Below are positions 9,803-18,835 of a DNA stretch of 64,000 nucleotides, in pieces. The translations under genes were made by a program, and so were the position numbers. The stretch covers positions 32,464 to 96,463 of the forward strand of contig NZ_SELP01000009.1 of NCBI RefSeq assembly GCF_004145845.1. The letters are read 5' to 3'. Source of the stretch: Loktanella sp. IMCC34160. Its GTDB lineage: Bacteria > Pseudomonadota > Alphaproteobacteria > Rhodobacterales > Rhodobacteraceae. Numbering within the stretch: the first letter of the stretch is position 1; every line of letters begins with the position of its first letter. The notes under the pieces are model-generated. The model saw only the letters and a program-made list of their open reading frames with translations, was not told the DNA's origin and did no database searches.

Positions 9803-10703
9803 GACCGTCATTGTGGCCGCTCTGGTCTGGGCCGCCGCCGCGCGGGCAGAGGGCCCGCTTCAGCAGTTTGAATTTCAGTTCCAGTTCGATCCGACCCTCC
9901 AGGGCAGTCCAAACACCACCCTTGACCAGTTTCAGATGGAAGATGGGACGGATGGGGTGCTTGATTGGGCCGATCAGACCCGGTTGGATCTGGATCACCC
10001 CCTCGTGCAGGCCGACATCTTTGATTTCTCCGGTCTGGGCCTGACCCCCGAACAGCAGAACCAGATCAACCGACGCCTGTTTGTCGGACTGGAGCCGCTT
10101 GGCAATGGCTGCTCCGATTGTGCCGGGACCGCGACCGGACCATTGATCGGCCCGACCCTGCCGGGCGGGGGCACGCCATCGACCGGGGATCTTCTGGGGA
10201 TGGCCTCGGGCACATTGGACCGGCGGGAGTTGGTTTCATACTTCGGCGACACCGGCCCCGGCGAGGGCGAGCTAGAGGCGACGCTTCGCAGGGTCGCGGC
10301 AATCGAGGTCGCAATCGAAACCATTGTGCGCAAGGCCGGACGAGACCGAGAGCCGAACTTCAAGTTCATTGGCAATGAGACAACCCTCCTGTGGTCCCGT
10401 ACCAGCGTCGCGGTCGTTCTGGAATCAGAGGCGCTTGACCCCGACGATCCCAGGCAATGGGTTGGCTTTCAGGTGTCCATCCAGGAACGCAATCCCGGCG
10501 TCATGGGGGTGGGGATCGCCGAGACCGACGAATCCATGGTCATCGTCGACAGCTATGTTCGGCGGCGGCGACCGGGTGTTGTGCCATTCGGCGCCCCCGA
10601 TCTGGACGAGGATTTCGGCCGGATGTTCGACGATATCGCCGAAAGCAACCGCCGCGAACAGCAGCTTGCCCGGTCATTGATGGAAATCATGACGGGGCTT
10701 TGA
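9795..10703 (+). CDS. Exported protein of unknown function
   Basis: A 302-residue protein with an N-terminal signal peptide (MRRTVIVAALVWAAAARAEG, cleavage near 18). The mature part is acidic and glutamine-rich at first (LQQFEFQFQFDP), has one cysteine pair in NGCSDCAG near residue 113, and ends in a charged helix (FDDIAESNRREQQLARSLMEIM). No known domain recognised. The start was placed at 9795 because it yields a signal peptide and an 8-bp overlap with the membrane gene upstream; the frame stays open further upstream inside that gene. Confidence 0.65.
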   Translation: MRRTVIVAALVWAAAARAEGPLQQFEFQFQFDPTLQGSPNTTLDQFQMEDGTDGVLDWADQTRLDLDHPLVQADIFDFSGLGLTPEQQNQINRRLFVGLEPLGNGCSDCAGTATGPLIGPTLPGGGTPSTGDLLGMASGTLDRRELVSYFGDTGPGEGELEATLRRVAAIEVAIETIVRKAGRDREPNFKFIGNETTLLWSRTSVAVVLESEALDPDDPRQWVGFQVSIQERNPGVMGVGIAETDESMVIVDSYVRRRRPGVVPFGAPDLDEDFGRMFDDIAESNRREQQLARSLMEIMTGL

Positions 10704-10769
10704 CGGCACAAGATGGGTGCGCGGACCGGGAATATCGTCAGGCGCGGCGGATTGGGCCCGCCCCACCCG

Positions 10770-12035
10770 TCATTTGACGGCTGCGATTTTCGGCTTCGAC
10801 GGGGTGCCGCTGTTGGCGTCGATGAAATCCAGAACCAGCGGCCGGATGTTGTTGCGCCAGCTTTTGCCCGCGAAAATCCCGTAGTGTCCCGCGCCCGGCT
10901 CCAGATGGGCCGCCTTCTTGCTGTCCGGCAGACCTGTCAGCAGGTCCAGCGCGGCAAGACATTGCCCGGGGGCGGAAATATCATCGGCCTCGCCTTCGAC
11001 CACCTTGACCGCGACGGTGCTGATCTTGCCGATATCCACCGTCTTCCCGGCCACGGTAAAATCGTTGCGGGCGATGTCACGGTTCTTGAACACCCGTTCC
11101 ACGGTGGAGAGGTAGAATTCGGACGTCATGTCCATCACGGCAAGATATTCGTCGTAAAAGACGTTGTGCTTGTCATGGTCCGACGCCTCGCCCTTGGCGA
11201 CGCGGATGATCTGGTCGGAAAACGCCTTGGCGTGAGTCTCGGCGTTCATCGACATGAAGGATTGCAGTTGCAGCAGGCCCGGATAGACCAGCCGCCCGAC
11301 GCCAGCGTATTTGTAGCCGACCCGCTGGATCATGGTGTTTTCCAACTGGCCCATGGTGACGGACCGGCCGAAATCGGTGACTTCGGTGTGGTTCGCCTCG
11401 GGGTCGATGGGGCCGCCGATCAGGGTCAGGGAGCGGGGCTGCGCCTTGGGGTCTTCGCCCGCCAGATAGGCGGTCGCGGCCAGCGTCAGCGGCGCGGGCT
11501 GGCAGACGGCGATGACATGCAGGTCCGGCCCGAGGTGTTTCATGAAATCGACAAGGTAGAGCGTATAATCCTCGACATCGAACTTGCCGGCGGAAACGGG
11601 GATATCGCGCGCGTTATGCCAATCGGTGATATAGACCTCGCAATCGGGCAGCAGGCTGATCACGGTCTTGCGCAGCAGCGTGGCGTAGTGGCCCGACATT
11701 GGCGCGACCAGCATCACCCGGCGCTTGCGCGGGCGGCGGCCCGGCACCTTGAAATGGATCAGGTCACCGAAAGGACGGGCGACGCGGGTTTCGATGACAA
11801 CCGTATGGTCCTTGCCATCCTCGCCGGTCACGGCGGAAATTCCCCAGTCAGGTTTCGCGACCATCCGTTCGAATGTGCGTTCCGTCACCTCGCCCCAGGC
11901 ACCAATCCAGTCGATCCACGGGTTGGCCGTTGCGGCCATGCCCGGATATGCGGCAAAAGCCCGCGCCGTCGCCCCCAACCATTGGTTGGTGTTGCGGGCG
12001 CTTTCCATGAGGTCGTAAGTGAACATATACTTCAT
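10770..12035 (-). CDS. phaZ: Intracellular PHB depolymerase
   Basis: A 421-residue cytoplasmic polyhydroxyalkanoate depolymerase that mobilises stored PHB to 3-hydroxybutyrate units. The catalytic thiol is C178 in the box VCQPA, as in Cupriavidus/Paracoccus-type intracellular depolymerases that use cysteine instead of serine. The histidine is H384 in GAGHYGIFAG. No signal peptide, consistent with action on native granules. It is divergent from phaC, with 110 bp between the starts and a PhaR-type operator in that gap, so breakdown and synthesis genes may share control. Confidence 0.95.
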   Translation of the reverse strand: MKYMFTYDLMESARNTNQWLGATARAFAAYPGMAATANPWIDWIGAWGEVTERTFERMVAKPDWGISAVTGEDGKDHTVVIETRVARPFGDLIHFKVPGRRPRKRRVMLVAPMSGHYATLLRKTVISLLPDCEVYITDWHNARDIPVSAGKFDVEDYTLYLVDFMKHLGPDLHVIAVCQPAPLTLAATAYLAGEDPKAQPRSLTLIGGPIDPEANHTEVTDFGRSVTMGQLENTMIQRVGYKYAGVGRLVYPGLLQLQSFMSMNAETHAKAFSDQIIRVAKGEASDHDKHNVFYDEYLAVMDMTSEFYLSTVERVFKNRDIARNDFTVAGKTVDIGKISTVAVKVVEGEADDISAPGQCLAALDLLTGLPDSKKAAHLEPGAGHYGIFAGKSWRNNIRPLVLDFIDANSGTPSKPKIAAVK

Positions 12036-12111
12036 GTAAGCTCTCCTGCCGCCGGCCCCCGGCGGGGGCGCTTCAAACGGTTACTGCATATCCGACGACA
12101 TCCGGCGGTTA

Positions 12112-12124
12112 TGCTGCACCTGCA
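12112..12124. promoter_or_regulatory. Predicted PhaR operator, phaZ-phaC intergenic
   Basis: TGCTGCACCTGCA, sharing the TGCTGCA core with the sites before phaP and phaR. It lies 22 bp before the phaC start and 77 bp before the phaZ start. PhaR proteins of Paracoccus and Rhodobacter bind TGC-rich sites of this kind. The assignment is by similarity among the four sites in this locus. Confidence 0.55.
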
Positions 12125-12145
12125 AAATAGGCCCAAGAGGTTAAT

Positions 12146-13951
12146 ATGACAACAAATGAATTTGATCAGGATGCCGCAGGGGCCGCAGACCTCGGCAAAT
12201 TGGAAGAAAACCTTGAAAAGCTGGAGGGTCTGACCAAGCGTCTGGCCAAGGTCATGTCGCATAAACGCAACGTTCCGGCCTCGTTGCAGGGTCCGGGGCA
12301 GGACCTGTATATGAAGGCGGCCACCGCCTACATGGCGGAAATGATGCACAACCCCGCCAAGATGATCGAACATCAGGTGGGGTATTGGGGCAAGACGCTG
12401 AAGCATTACGTCGAGGCGCAGAACCAGATTGCCCATGGCAAGCTGGAACCGCCCGAGGACACCGGCCCGTCCGATCCGCGCTTTTCCAACCCGCTGTGGG
12501 ACAGCCACCCATTCTTCAATTTCATGAAGCAGCAGTACCTGCTGAACGCCGAGGCGATGCAGGAATCACTTGGCGGTCTGGAAGGTCTGTCCGAACGCGA
12601 CCGGCAGCGGCTGGATTACTTCAGCCGTCAGATTGTCGATATGCTGGCACCGACGAACTTCCTCGCCACCAATCCCGACGCTTTGGAAAAGGCCGTCGAA
12701 ACGCAGGGCCAAAGCCTTGTAGACGGGCTTGAAAACCTTGTCCGCGACCTGGAGGCAAACCAGGGCGAACTTATCGTCAGCCTTGCTGATAAATCCGCCT
12801 TCAAGGTGGGCGAAAACATCGGCACGACGCCGGGGCAGGTGGTGTTCCGCAACCGGATGCTGGAGCTGATCCAATATACCCCCACGACCGAAACCGTGCA
12901 CGAGATCCCGCTGGTGATTTTCCCGCCGTGGATCAACAAGTTCTACATCCTTGACCTGAACGCCCAGAAAAGCCTGATCAAATGGCTAGTCGATCAGGGC
13001 TTCACCGTATTCGTGACCAGCTGGGTCAACCCCGATGCCAGCTATGCCGATGTGACACTCGATACCTATGTGGAAGAAGGGTATCTGGCCGCGATCGAGG
13101 CCGCAAAGACCATCTGCGGCACCAAGAAGGTGAACACGGTCGGCTATTGCATTGCGGGGACGACCCTCTCCGCCACGCTCGGGGTGATGAAACGGCGCAA
13201 GGATACGTCGATCAATTCCGCGACCTTCTTCACCACCATGACAGATTTCTCTGATCCGGGCGAAGTGGGCGTGTTCCTTGCCGATGATTTCGTCGATGGG
13301 CTAGAGGCGGAATGCGCCGCCACCGGCATCCTTGACCGGTTCTATATGGCACGCACTTTTTCCTTCCTGCGGTCGAACGACCTGATCTACAAGCCCGCGA
13401 TCAAAAGCTACATGATGGGCGAGACGCCCCCCGCATTCGACCTTCTGTTCTGGAACGGCGACGGCACCAACCTGCCCGGGAAGATGGCGGTCCAGTATCT
13501 GCGCGAGTTGTGTCAGGGTAACCAGCTGGCTGCGGGTGGATTCAATGTCTGTGGGGAAACCGTGGACCTGAAGGACGTGACCGTACCGCTGTGCGCCGTG
13601 GCCTGCGAGACAGACCATATCGCGGCGTGGAAATCCTCCTACCGCGGGGTTCAGCAGATGGGGTCGAAGGACAAGACCTTTATCCTTGCCGGGTCCGGCC
13701 ATATCGCCGGGATCGTGAACCCGCCGGCCAAGAAGAAATACGGCCACTGGACCAACCCGGAAATTGGGCTGACGGCAGAGGACTGGCGCGACTCGGCGGA
13801 TGCCCATGAAGGGTCGTGGTGGCCGAAGTGGCAGGCCTGGCTGGCCGAGAAATCGGGCAAGCAGGTGCCCGCGCGGGCACCGGGTGGACCGGGATTCGAG
13901 CCGATCTGCCCCGCGCCGGGGACCTATGTATCGGCCGCGCCCAAACTCTGA
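12146..13951 (+). CDS. phaC: Class I poly(3-hydroxyalkanoate) synthase
   Basis: A 601-residue class I PHA synthase, the size of the Rhodobacter enzyme; it polymerises 3-hydroxyacyl-CoA on the granule surface. The triad is visible: C335 in the lipase-like box GYCIAG, D490 in CETDHIAAW and H519 in GSGHIAGIVNPP. The N-terminal 200 residues are the variable helical domain; the alpha/beta core starts near PLVIFPPWINKFYILDLN. AGAGG lies 7 bp before the ATG. Followed by phaP and phaR, divergent from phaZ. Confidence 0.98.
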   Translation: MTTNEFDQDAAGAADLGKLEENLEKLEGLTKRLAKVMSHKRNVPASLQGPGQDLYMKAATAYMAEMMHNPAKMIEHQVGYWGKTLKHYVEAQNQIAHGKLEPPEDTGPSDPRFSNPLWDSHPFFNFMKQQYLLNAEAMQESLGGLEGLSERDRQRLDYFSRQIVDMLAPTNFLATNPDALEKAVETQGQSLVDGLENLVRDLEANQGELIVSLADKSAFKVGENIGTTPGQVVFRNRMLELIQYTPTTETVHEIPLVIFPPWINKFYILDLNAQKSLIKWLVDQGFTVFVTSWVNPDASYADVTLDTYVEEGYLAAIEAAKTICGTKKVNTVGYCIAGTTLSATLGVMKRRKDTSINSATFFTTMTDFSDPGEVGVFLADDFVDGLEAECAATGILDRFYMARTFSFLRSNDLIYKPAIKSYMMGETPPAFDLLFWNGDGTNLPGKMAVQYLRELCQGNQLAAGGFNVCGETVDLKDVTVPLCAVACETDHIAAWKSSYRGVQQMGSKDKTFILAGSGHIAGIVNPPAKKKYGHWTNPEIGLTAEDWRDSADAHEGSWWPKWQAWLAEKSGKQVPARAPGGPGFEPICPAPGTYVSAAPKL

Positions 13952-13994
13952 GCCGACTAAACCTCTGATTTTGTTGCGTGCGCAGAATTTTTAT

Positions 13995-14043
13995 TGCTGC
14001 AGTGCAGAAAAAACTTGAAATGCTGCACTGCAGCATGCATATT
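13995..14043 (+). promoter_or_regulatory. phaP promoter with two PhaR operators
   Basis: An AT-rich island holds two near-identical sites: TGCTGCAGTGCA (13995-14006) and TGCTGCACTGCAGCA (14021-14035). A plausible promoter is TTGAAA (14015-14020), 17-bp spacer, CATATT (14038-14043). The second operator fills the spacer, which fits repression by PhaR until granule formation titrates it away. Promoter assignment is by eye. Confidence 0.6.
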
Positions 14044-14131
14044 GGTGTCAGAAATTCACTGCGGACCGGGGCTCCTCCCTCCCTGATCTCTCCCTCGCAA
14101 CGGTCCGCGAGACACCTGAAAGGTTACCACA

Positions 14132-14614
14132 ATGGCCAAGACCCAAGACTTCACCGCCGTCTTCAAAGACATGATGGGCGCATTCCCGGTTGACACCAAA
14201 GCCATGGAAGACGCGTTCAAGACCCAGACTTCGCTGACCGAAAAGCTGTCGGGCGTTGCCCTTGACGCTGCCAAGAAGTCGACCGACCTGTCCGCCAAAT
14301 GGGCCAACGACACCCTCGCCAAGCTGGCCAACGTGTCCAAAGCGAAAGCTGACCCGGCCGACTACGCCAAGTCAATGACCGACTTCGCCTCCGCTTCGGC
14401 CGAAGCCGCTGCCGAGCACATGGCTGCCTATGCCGAGATCGCCCGCAAGGTGCAGACCGAGACCCTCGAACTGGTTCTCGCCGCTGGCAAGAAGACCTCG
14501 GAAGAAATGACCTCTGCCGCTCAGAAGGCCACCGCCGACCTGACCGCCGCTGCCCAGAAGGCCGCTGCCGAAGTCACCACGGCGACCAAGAAGGCCACCG
14601 AAGCCGCGAAGTAA
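14132..14614 (+). CDS. phaP: Phasin
   Basis: A 160-residue phasin_2-type granule coat protein. It is almost wholly helical, rich in alanine and lysine, with a C-terminal heptad-like run of AAQKA repeats (TAAQKAAAEVTTATKKATEAAK) like other alphaproteobacterial PhaP proteins. It coats PHA granules and limits their fusion. Codon use is strongly biased (GCC, AAG, CTG), as expected for an abundant protein. Two PhaR-type operators lie upstream and an intrinsic terminator follows, so it can be transcribed alone. Confidence 0.94.
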   Translation: MAKTQDFTAVFKDMMGAFPVDTKAMEDAFKTQTSLTEKLSGVALDAAKKSTDLSAKWANDTLAKLANVSKAKADPADYAKSMTDFASASAEAAAEHMAAYAEIARKVQTETLELVLAAGKKTSEEMTSAAQKATADLTAAAQKAAAEVTTATKKATEAAK

Positions 14615-14663
14615 GTCGAAAGACATCGCCGGGGTCGTCCTCCCTCGATCCCGGCACCTGGAA

Positions 14664-14694
14664 AGGCGGTCCGCATAACGCGGGCCGCCTTTTG
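14664..14694 (+). terminator. Intrinsic terminator after phaP
   Basis: An 11-bp stem AGGCGGTCCGC / GCGGGCCGCCT (one G-U pair), 5-nt loop, then TTTTG. It separates the highly expressed phaP from phaR. Confidence 0.8.
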
Positions 14695-14731
14695 CTTTGG
14701 GGCGCTTTCCTGTCGAAAAGGCTTCACAGCG

Positions 14732-14744
14732 TGCTGCAGGCGCA
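14732..14744 (+). promoter_or_regulatory. Predicted PhaR operator upstream of phaR
   Basis: TGCTGCAGGCGCA, the same TGCTGCA core as the other three sites, 45 bp before the phaR start. This would give PhaR autoregulation, known in Paracoccus and Cupriavidus. Confidence 0.5.
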
Positions 14745-14789
14745 GTAGCCTTCTCTGCAATGCCGCAAAACATTCCGGGGAGGATCGCC

Positions 14790-15338
14790 GTGGCCGAGCA
14801 AATGAAGCCGCTTTTGATCAAGCGCTACGCCAGCCGCCGTCTCTACAACACTGAAACCAGCGATTATGTGACGCTGGAAGACATCGCCGCCTTCATCCGT
14901 GAAGGGCGCGAAGTGCAGATTGTCGACCTGAAGTCCGGCGACGACCTGACCCGGCAATATCTGTTGCAGATCATCGCCGAACACGAAAGCCGCGGCGAAA
15001 GTGTCCTGCCGGTGGATGTGCTGACCGATCTTGTGCGCAGCTATACCAGCCAGGCCTCGTCGATTGTGCCGCAATTCCTTGCCGCCAGCTTTGACATGCT
15101 GCGCGAAGGCCAAAGCCAGATGATGGAAAACATGGGCAAGGCCAACCCGATGGCAAAACTGCCCGGGTTCGAGGCCATGCGCGCCCAGCAGGAGGCGTTT
15201 TTCAAGGCCATGACCGGGGGCATGATGGGCACCTCGTCGCCGCAACCGTCCGAGGGCGGGGCAGAGGCCGAGGGCCTTGACGACATCAAACGTGAATTGG
15301 CCGCCTTGCAGGAAAAGCTTTCGCGGATGACCAAGTAG
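14790..15338 (+). CDS. phaR: PHA synthesis repressor PhaR
   Basis: A 182-residue regulator with the PHB/PHA accumulation DNA-binding domain at the N-terminus (IKRYASRRLYNTETSDYVTLEDIAAFI) followed by the PHB_acc domain (SYTSQASSIVPQFLAASFDMLREGQ) that binds PHA. A short C-terminal coiled coil ends the protein. It represses phaP and itself and is released when PHA granules appear. The start is GTG at 14790: GGGGAGG lies 6 bp upstream, whereas the in-frame ATG at 14802 is 18 bp away and earlier codons carry no family residues. Confidence 0.95.
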   Translation: MAEQMKPLLIKRYASRRLYNTETSDYVTLEDIAAFIREGREVQIVDLKSGDDLTRQYLLQIIAEHESRGESVLPVDVLTDLVRSYTSQASSIVPQFLAASFDMLREGQSQMMENMGKANPMAKLPGFEAMRAQQEAFFKAMTGGMMGTSSPQPSEGGAEAEGLDDIKRELAALQEKLSRMTK

Positions 15339-15370
15339 CAGGGCCCTGACGGGTCCGGAAACGGATCGAC

Positions 15371-16567
15371 ATGGGAACCACCCTTGCGGTTCTGATCGGC
15401 GTCGGACTGACCGCCGCGCTCTTGCTCTGGCCGCGATTGCGGAGGGCCGATGGGTGGAAAGCGACCGTCACCCCGCTTGCGTCGATCATCGGGTCCGGAT
15501 TTCTGGTTCTTGGCCCGGTGCTGGATGACAATTTCGGCGTCTGGGCCCCGCTGGTCATGGCCACGCTTTGCCTTGTCGCCTATGGGTTTGGCGCGGCGAT
15601 CCGGTTCAACATCGCCCGGATTGATACCGACCCGCCCCGACATGCGCGGACCGAACAGGTCGAGACATTGGCGGCATGGGCGCTGGCGTTGGCCTATGTC
15701 ATCTCGGTTGCCTACTACCTGAACCTGTTCGGCGCCTTCGCCACCAGCCTTTGGCCCGATGCCCCCGACAGCGCCGCCCGATGGGTGACCACCCTGATCT
15801 ACGGGGTGATCCTTGCCGCCGCGCTGTTTGGCGGGTTTCGTGCGCTGGAAGGGATGGAACAAACCTCGGTCGGGATCAAGCTGGCCATTATTGCAGGGCT
15901 GCTGGCGGGATTGGCCCTGCATTTCGGACAGCAGGCGTCGACGGGCAATCTTGTCATCAACCCCGCCGTTGCCACAGGCTGGGGTGCGGTGACGCTGGCC
16001 TTTGGGCTGATCGTCACGGTGCAGGGGTTCGAAACCTCGCGCTATCTTGGCAACACCTATTCGGCGGAGATGCGGATCCGGTCGATGCGCTGGGCGCAAT
16101 GGCTCTCGGCCGGGATCTACATGGCCTATATCTCGCTGCTGGTGTTCCTGTTCCCGGCAGGCAAGGTCCCGCTGTCTGAAACCGCGATCATCGACATGAT
16201 GGGGCTGGTGGCGCCGGTTCTGCCGCCCTTGCTGATCGCGGCGGCCTTGTCGGCACAGTTCAGCGCGGCGGTGGCCGATACGGGCGGGGCCGGTGGGCTG
16301 GTGCAGGAACTGACGAGCGGACGGGTGCGGCCGCTTCAGGGCTATACGCTGCTGATCGGGGCCGGGCTGGTCCTGACCTGGGCGGCGGATGTGTTCCAGA
16401 TCATCGCCATCGCCAGCCGTGCCTTCGCTGTCTACTATGGGCTTCAGGCAGGGATTGCTGCGCTGTCCGCCCTGAACCAGCGGCAGGTGGCGCTAGCTGC
16501 GGGTTTCGGCCTGTTGGCAGGTCTTGGGTTCGTGATTGCCATCTTCGGGCAGGCCGTCGAAGGATAG
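15371..16567 (+). CDS. Polytopic membrane protein, APC/LeuT-like
   Basis: A 398-residue integral membrane protein with about 11-12 hydrophobic spans. The segment ASIIGSGFLVLGPVL near the N-terminus and VQGFETSRYLGNTYS in the middle resemble unwound helix 1 and helix 6 regions of APC-superfamily transporters. Substrate unknown, and no exact family recognised. It follows phaR by 32 bp, which could allow read-through, but there is no functional link to PHA that I can see. Confidence 0.7.
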   Translation: MGTTLAVLIGVGLTAALLLWPRLRRADGWKATVTPLASIIGSGFLVLGPVLDDNFGVWAPLVMATLCLVAYGFGAAIRFNIARIDTDPPRHARTEQVETLAAWALALAYVISVAYYLNLFGAFATSLWPDAPDSAARWVTTLIYGVILAAALFGGFRALEGMEQTSVGIKLAIIAGLLAGLALHFGQQASTGNLVINPAVATGWGAVTLAFGLIVTVQGFETSRYLGNTYSAEMRIRSMRWAQWLSAGIYMAYISLLVFLFPAGKVPLSETAIIDMMGLVAPVLPPLLIAAALSAQFSAAVADTGGAGGLVQELTSGRVRPLQGYTLLIGAGLVLTWAADVFQIIAIASRAFAVYYGLQAGIAALSALNQRQVALAAGFGLLAGLGFVIAIFGQAVEG

Positions 16568-16627
16568 GCGGTTGCCGCCGCGCGGCGCGGGGCCTAGCCT
16601 GCGGCGAAGCAGTCAGAAAGGGCAGGC

Positions 16628-17575
16628 ATGGCCAGAACCGAAGGGCGGATCACGCTATGGGGGATCGAGGTCTTCGTGGCCACGGCGGCCGAAGGCTCCA
16701 TCTCGGCGGCGGCGCGGCGGCTGGACACCTCCGTCGCGACGGTATCCCAGCAGCTGACCAACCTTGAGGCGGCGATTGGCACCGATCTTCTGGACCGGGG
16801 GCAACGGCCCATCGGCCTGACCCCGAAGGGCGAAATCTTTCTGCGCCGTGCCAATGCGATCCTGAACGAGGCTGAACAGGCCCGCGCCGAACTGGCCCTG
16901 TCGGATATGTCCCGGCTGACCCGTTTCCGCCTAGGGATGATCGAAGACTTCGATGCCGACGTGACCCCGGCGCTTCTGTCGCGCATGGGGGAAGAGCTGA
17001 AGCAATGCCAGTTCCTGTTGGAAACCGGGGCGTCGCATCGGCTGTATGATCTGTTGGATGAACGGGCGCTGGACGTGGTCGTCGCCGCCGACATGGGGGC
17101 CACGGGCGCGGGGATGGAGGTGCACCGCCTGTTGGAGGAACCCTTTGTCGCCGCCGTGCCAAAGGGGCAGGGGGCAACGGCATTCGACGAAATGCCGCTG
17201 ATCCAATACACCACGCGGCATCACATGGGCCGGACCATCGCCGCCCATCTGGCACGGGAAAACGTGACCCTTGGCTACCGGTTCGAACTGGACAGCTACC
17301 ATGCGATCCTTGCCATGGTGGCGGGCGGGACCGGGTGGACGATCCTGACCCCGCTGGCCCTGTCGCGGGCGCAGCGGTTCAATAGGGATGTAGATATCCT
17401 GCCGCTGCCCTTCGCGCCCATGGCGCGGGTGATCCAGTTGACCGCGCGGCAGGGGGTGCTGGGGGCGATGCCGGCGACGGTCGCCGGGCACCTGCGCGGG
17501 TTGCTACAGGATCAGATCGTCGGGCCGGAAATCGCCGCCCGACCGTGGCTGGACGGGCGGCTTCGGGTCTTGTGA
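16628..17575 (+). CDS. LysR-family transcriptional regulator
   Basis: A 315-residue LTTR. The winged helix-turn-helix is at residues 10-70 (LWGIEVFVATAAEGSISAAARRLDTSVATVSQQLTNLEAAIG), followed by the linker helix and a periplasmic-binding-protein-like effector domain (TRFRLGMIEDFDADVTPALL onward). The neighbour behind it, a DegT aminotransferase, converges and abuts with no gap, so it is not the classic divergent target; the regulated gene is unknown. Confidence 0.93.
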   Translation: MARTEGRITLWGIEVFVATAAEGSISAAARRLDTSVATVSQQLTNLEAAIGTDLLDRGQRPIGLTPKGEIFLRRANAILNEAEQARAELALSDMSRLTRFRLGMIEDFDADVTPALLSRMGEELKQCQFLLETGASHRLYDLLDERALDVVVAADMGATGAGMEVHRLLEEPFVAAVPKGQGATAFDEMPLIQYTTRHHMGRTIAAHLARENVTLGYRFELDSYHAILAMVAGGTGWTILTPLALSRAQRFNRDVDILPLPFAPMARVIQLTARQGVLGAMPATVAGHLRGLLQDQIVGPEIAARPWLDGRLRVL

Positions 17576-18754
17576 TCAGGCGGCCTGTGCCGCCATCGCC
17601 TCTGCCGCAGCGTCAGTGAGGATCGTCGCCACCGCATCGCAGTCCTCCAACGTCAGGCGCGCGGGCAGGCGCACATCGCAGGCCTTCATCAGCATCGCGC
17701 GGGTCCGGGGCAATTCCACCTTTTCGGGCAGAAACTCCCAGTTCCAATAGGCGCGGGCATTGTCCTGGCTCAGGCCGAAAACCTGCACCTTGACGCCCTT
17801 CGCCTCTGCGGCAGCGGCGAACCGGCGGGTCGCCATGTCGTCCATTCCGACAAGGTTGAACTGGATCGAATCCGGGGCGCGTTCCTCGGGCGCAAGCTTT
17901 TCGGGCACCTCCAGCCAGGGCGAGGCATTCAGCGCCGCCGCGACGTGATCATGGTTGCGCCGCCCGTCTGCAACGCGCCGGGCCAGTTCGTCCAGCTGCG
18001 GGCGGATGATCGCCGCCGACAGGTTATTCAGGCGCAGGTTATAAAGCGGCAGCTTGTTCTGCCAACGGGCGAAGGCGTTCAGCAAAACCGGGTGCTTTTT
18101 CCAGTTGTGTTCATAAGCCCCCGACATGATGACTGCCCGGGCAATCAAGTCGGGATCATCGGTGACCATGATTCCGCCTTCGCCGGCATTGATCAGCTTG
18201 TAGGATTGGAAGGAAAAGCAGCCCACCTTGCCGATGGTGCCGATGTTGCGGCCGTTCCATGTGGTGCCCAGCGAATGCGCGGCGTCTTCGATCACCGGGA
18301 TCTCCGCCGCGTCGCACATCCCGATGATCGCGTCCATGTCCGAGGTATGGCCGCGCATATGGCTGATGATCACCGCCTGAACCGTCGGCAGCTTGGCTGC
18401 GAAATCGTCAAGATCGATCCGGTAGTTGTCGCCGCATTCGCACAGAACCGGGATGCAATCGGCGTGGACGATGGACGACGGCACAGCCGCAAAGGTGAAG
18501 GCCGGGATCAGCACCCGCGCGTCCCGCGGCAGGTCCAGCGCCTTCAGCGACAGGAACAGCGCCGCCGAACAGGACGACACCGCCAGCGCGTATTTCGCGC
18601 CCAGAAGGGCCGCGAATTCCTCTTCCAGAAAGGCAACCGGCGCCTTGGCCGAGGTATAGCGAAACAGGTCGCCCGTGTTCAGCAGCCGCGCGACCTCCTC
18701 CATCGCGGCGGCGGGGATCGGCTCTGCGTCGTAGACATTGGGCGGCTGAGTCAT
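17576..18754 (-). CDS. DegT/DnrJ/EryC1/StrS aminotransferase family protein
   Basis: A 392-residue PLP-dependent sugar-aminotransferase-family protein. K186 in SFQSYKLINAGEGG is the Schiff-base lysine, the conserved VIEDAAHSLG supplies the aspartate and histidine near PLP, and SSCSAALFLSLKAL binds phosphate. Members aminate nucleotide-linked keto sugars, but no NDP-sugar, glycosyltransferase or polysaccharide genes are nearby, so the substrate is open. Transcribed alone; converges with the LysR gene with no intergenic base. Confidence 0.9.
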   Translation of the reverse strand: MTQPPNVYDAEPIPAAAMEEVARLLNTGDLFRYTSAKAPVAFLEEEFAALLGAKYALAVSSCSAALFLSLKALDLPRDARVLIPAFTFAAVPSSIVHADCIPVLCECGDNYRIDLDDFAAKLPTVQAVIISHMRGHTSDMDAIIGMCDAAEIPVIEDAAHSLGTTWNGRNIGTIGKVGCFSFQSYKLINAGEGGIMVTDDPDLIARAVIMSGAYEHNWKKHPVLLNAFARWQNKLPLYNLRLNNLSAAIIRPQLDELARRVADGRRNHDHVAAALNASPWLEVPEKLAPEERAPDSIQFNLVGMDDMATRRFAAAAEAKGVKVQVFGLSQDNARAYWNWEFLPEKVELPRTRAMLMKACDVRLPARLTLEDCDAVATILTDAAAEAMAAQAA

Positions 18755-18835
18755 TTTCGGCTTTCCTGAAATCTAACTTCGGGAAAACCTAACATGGCCC
18801 GCGTGACATTTCCACGACAACCCTGCGACAGCCCG

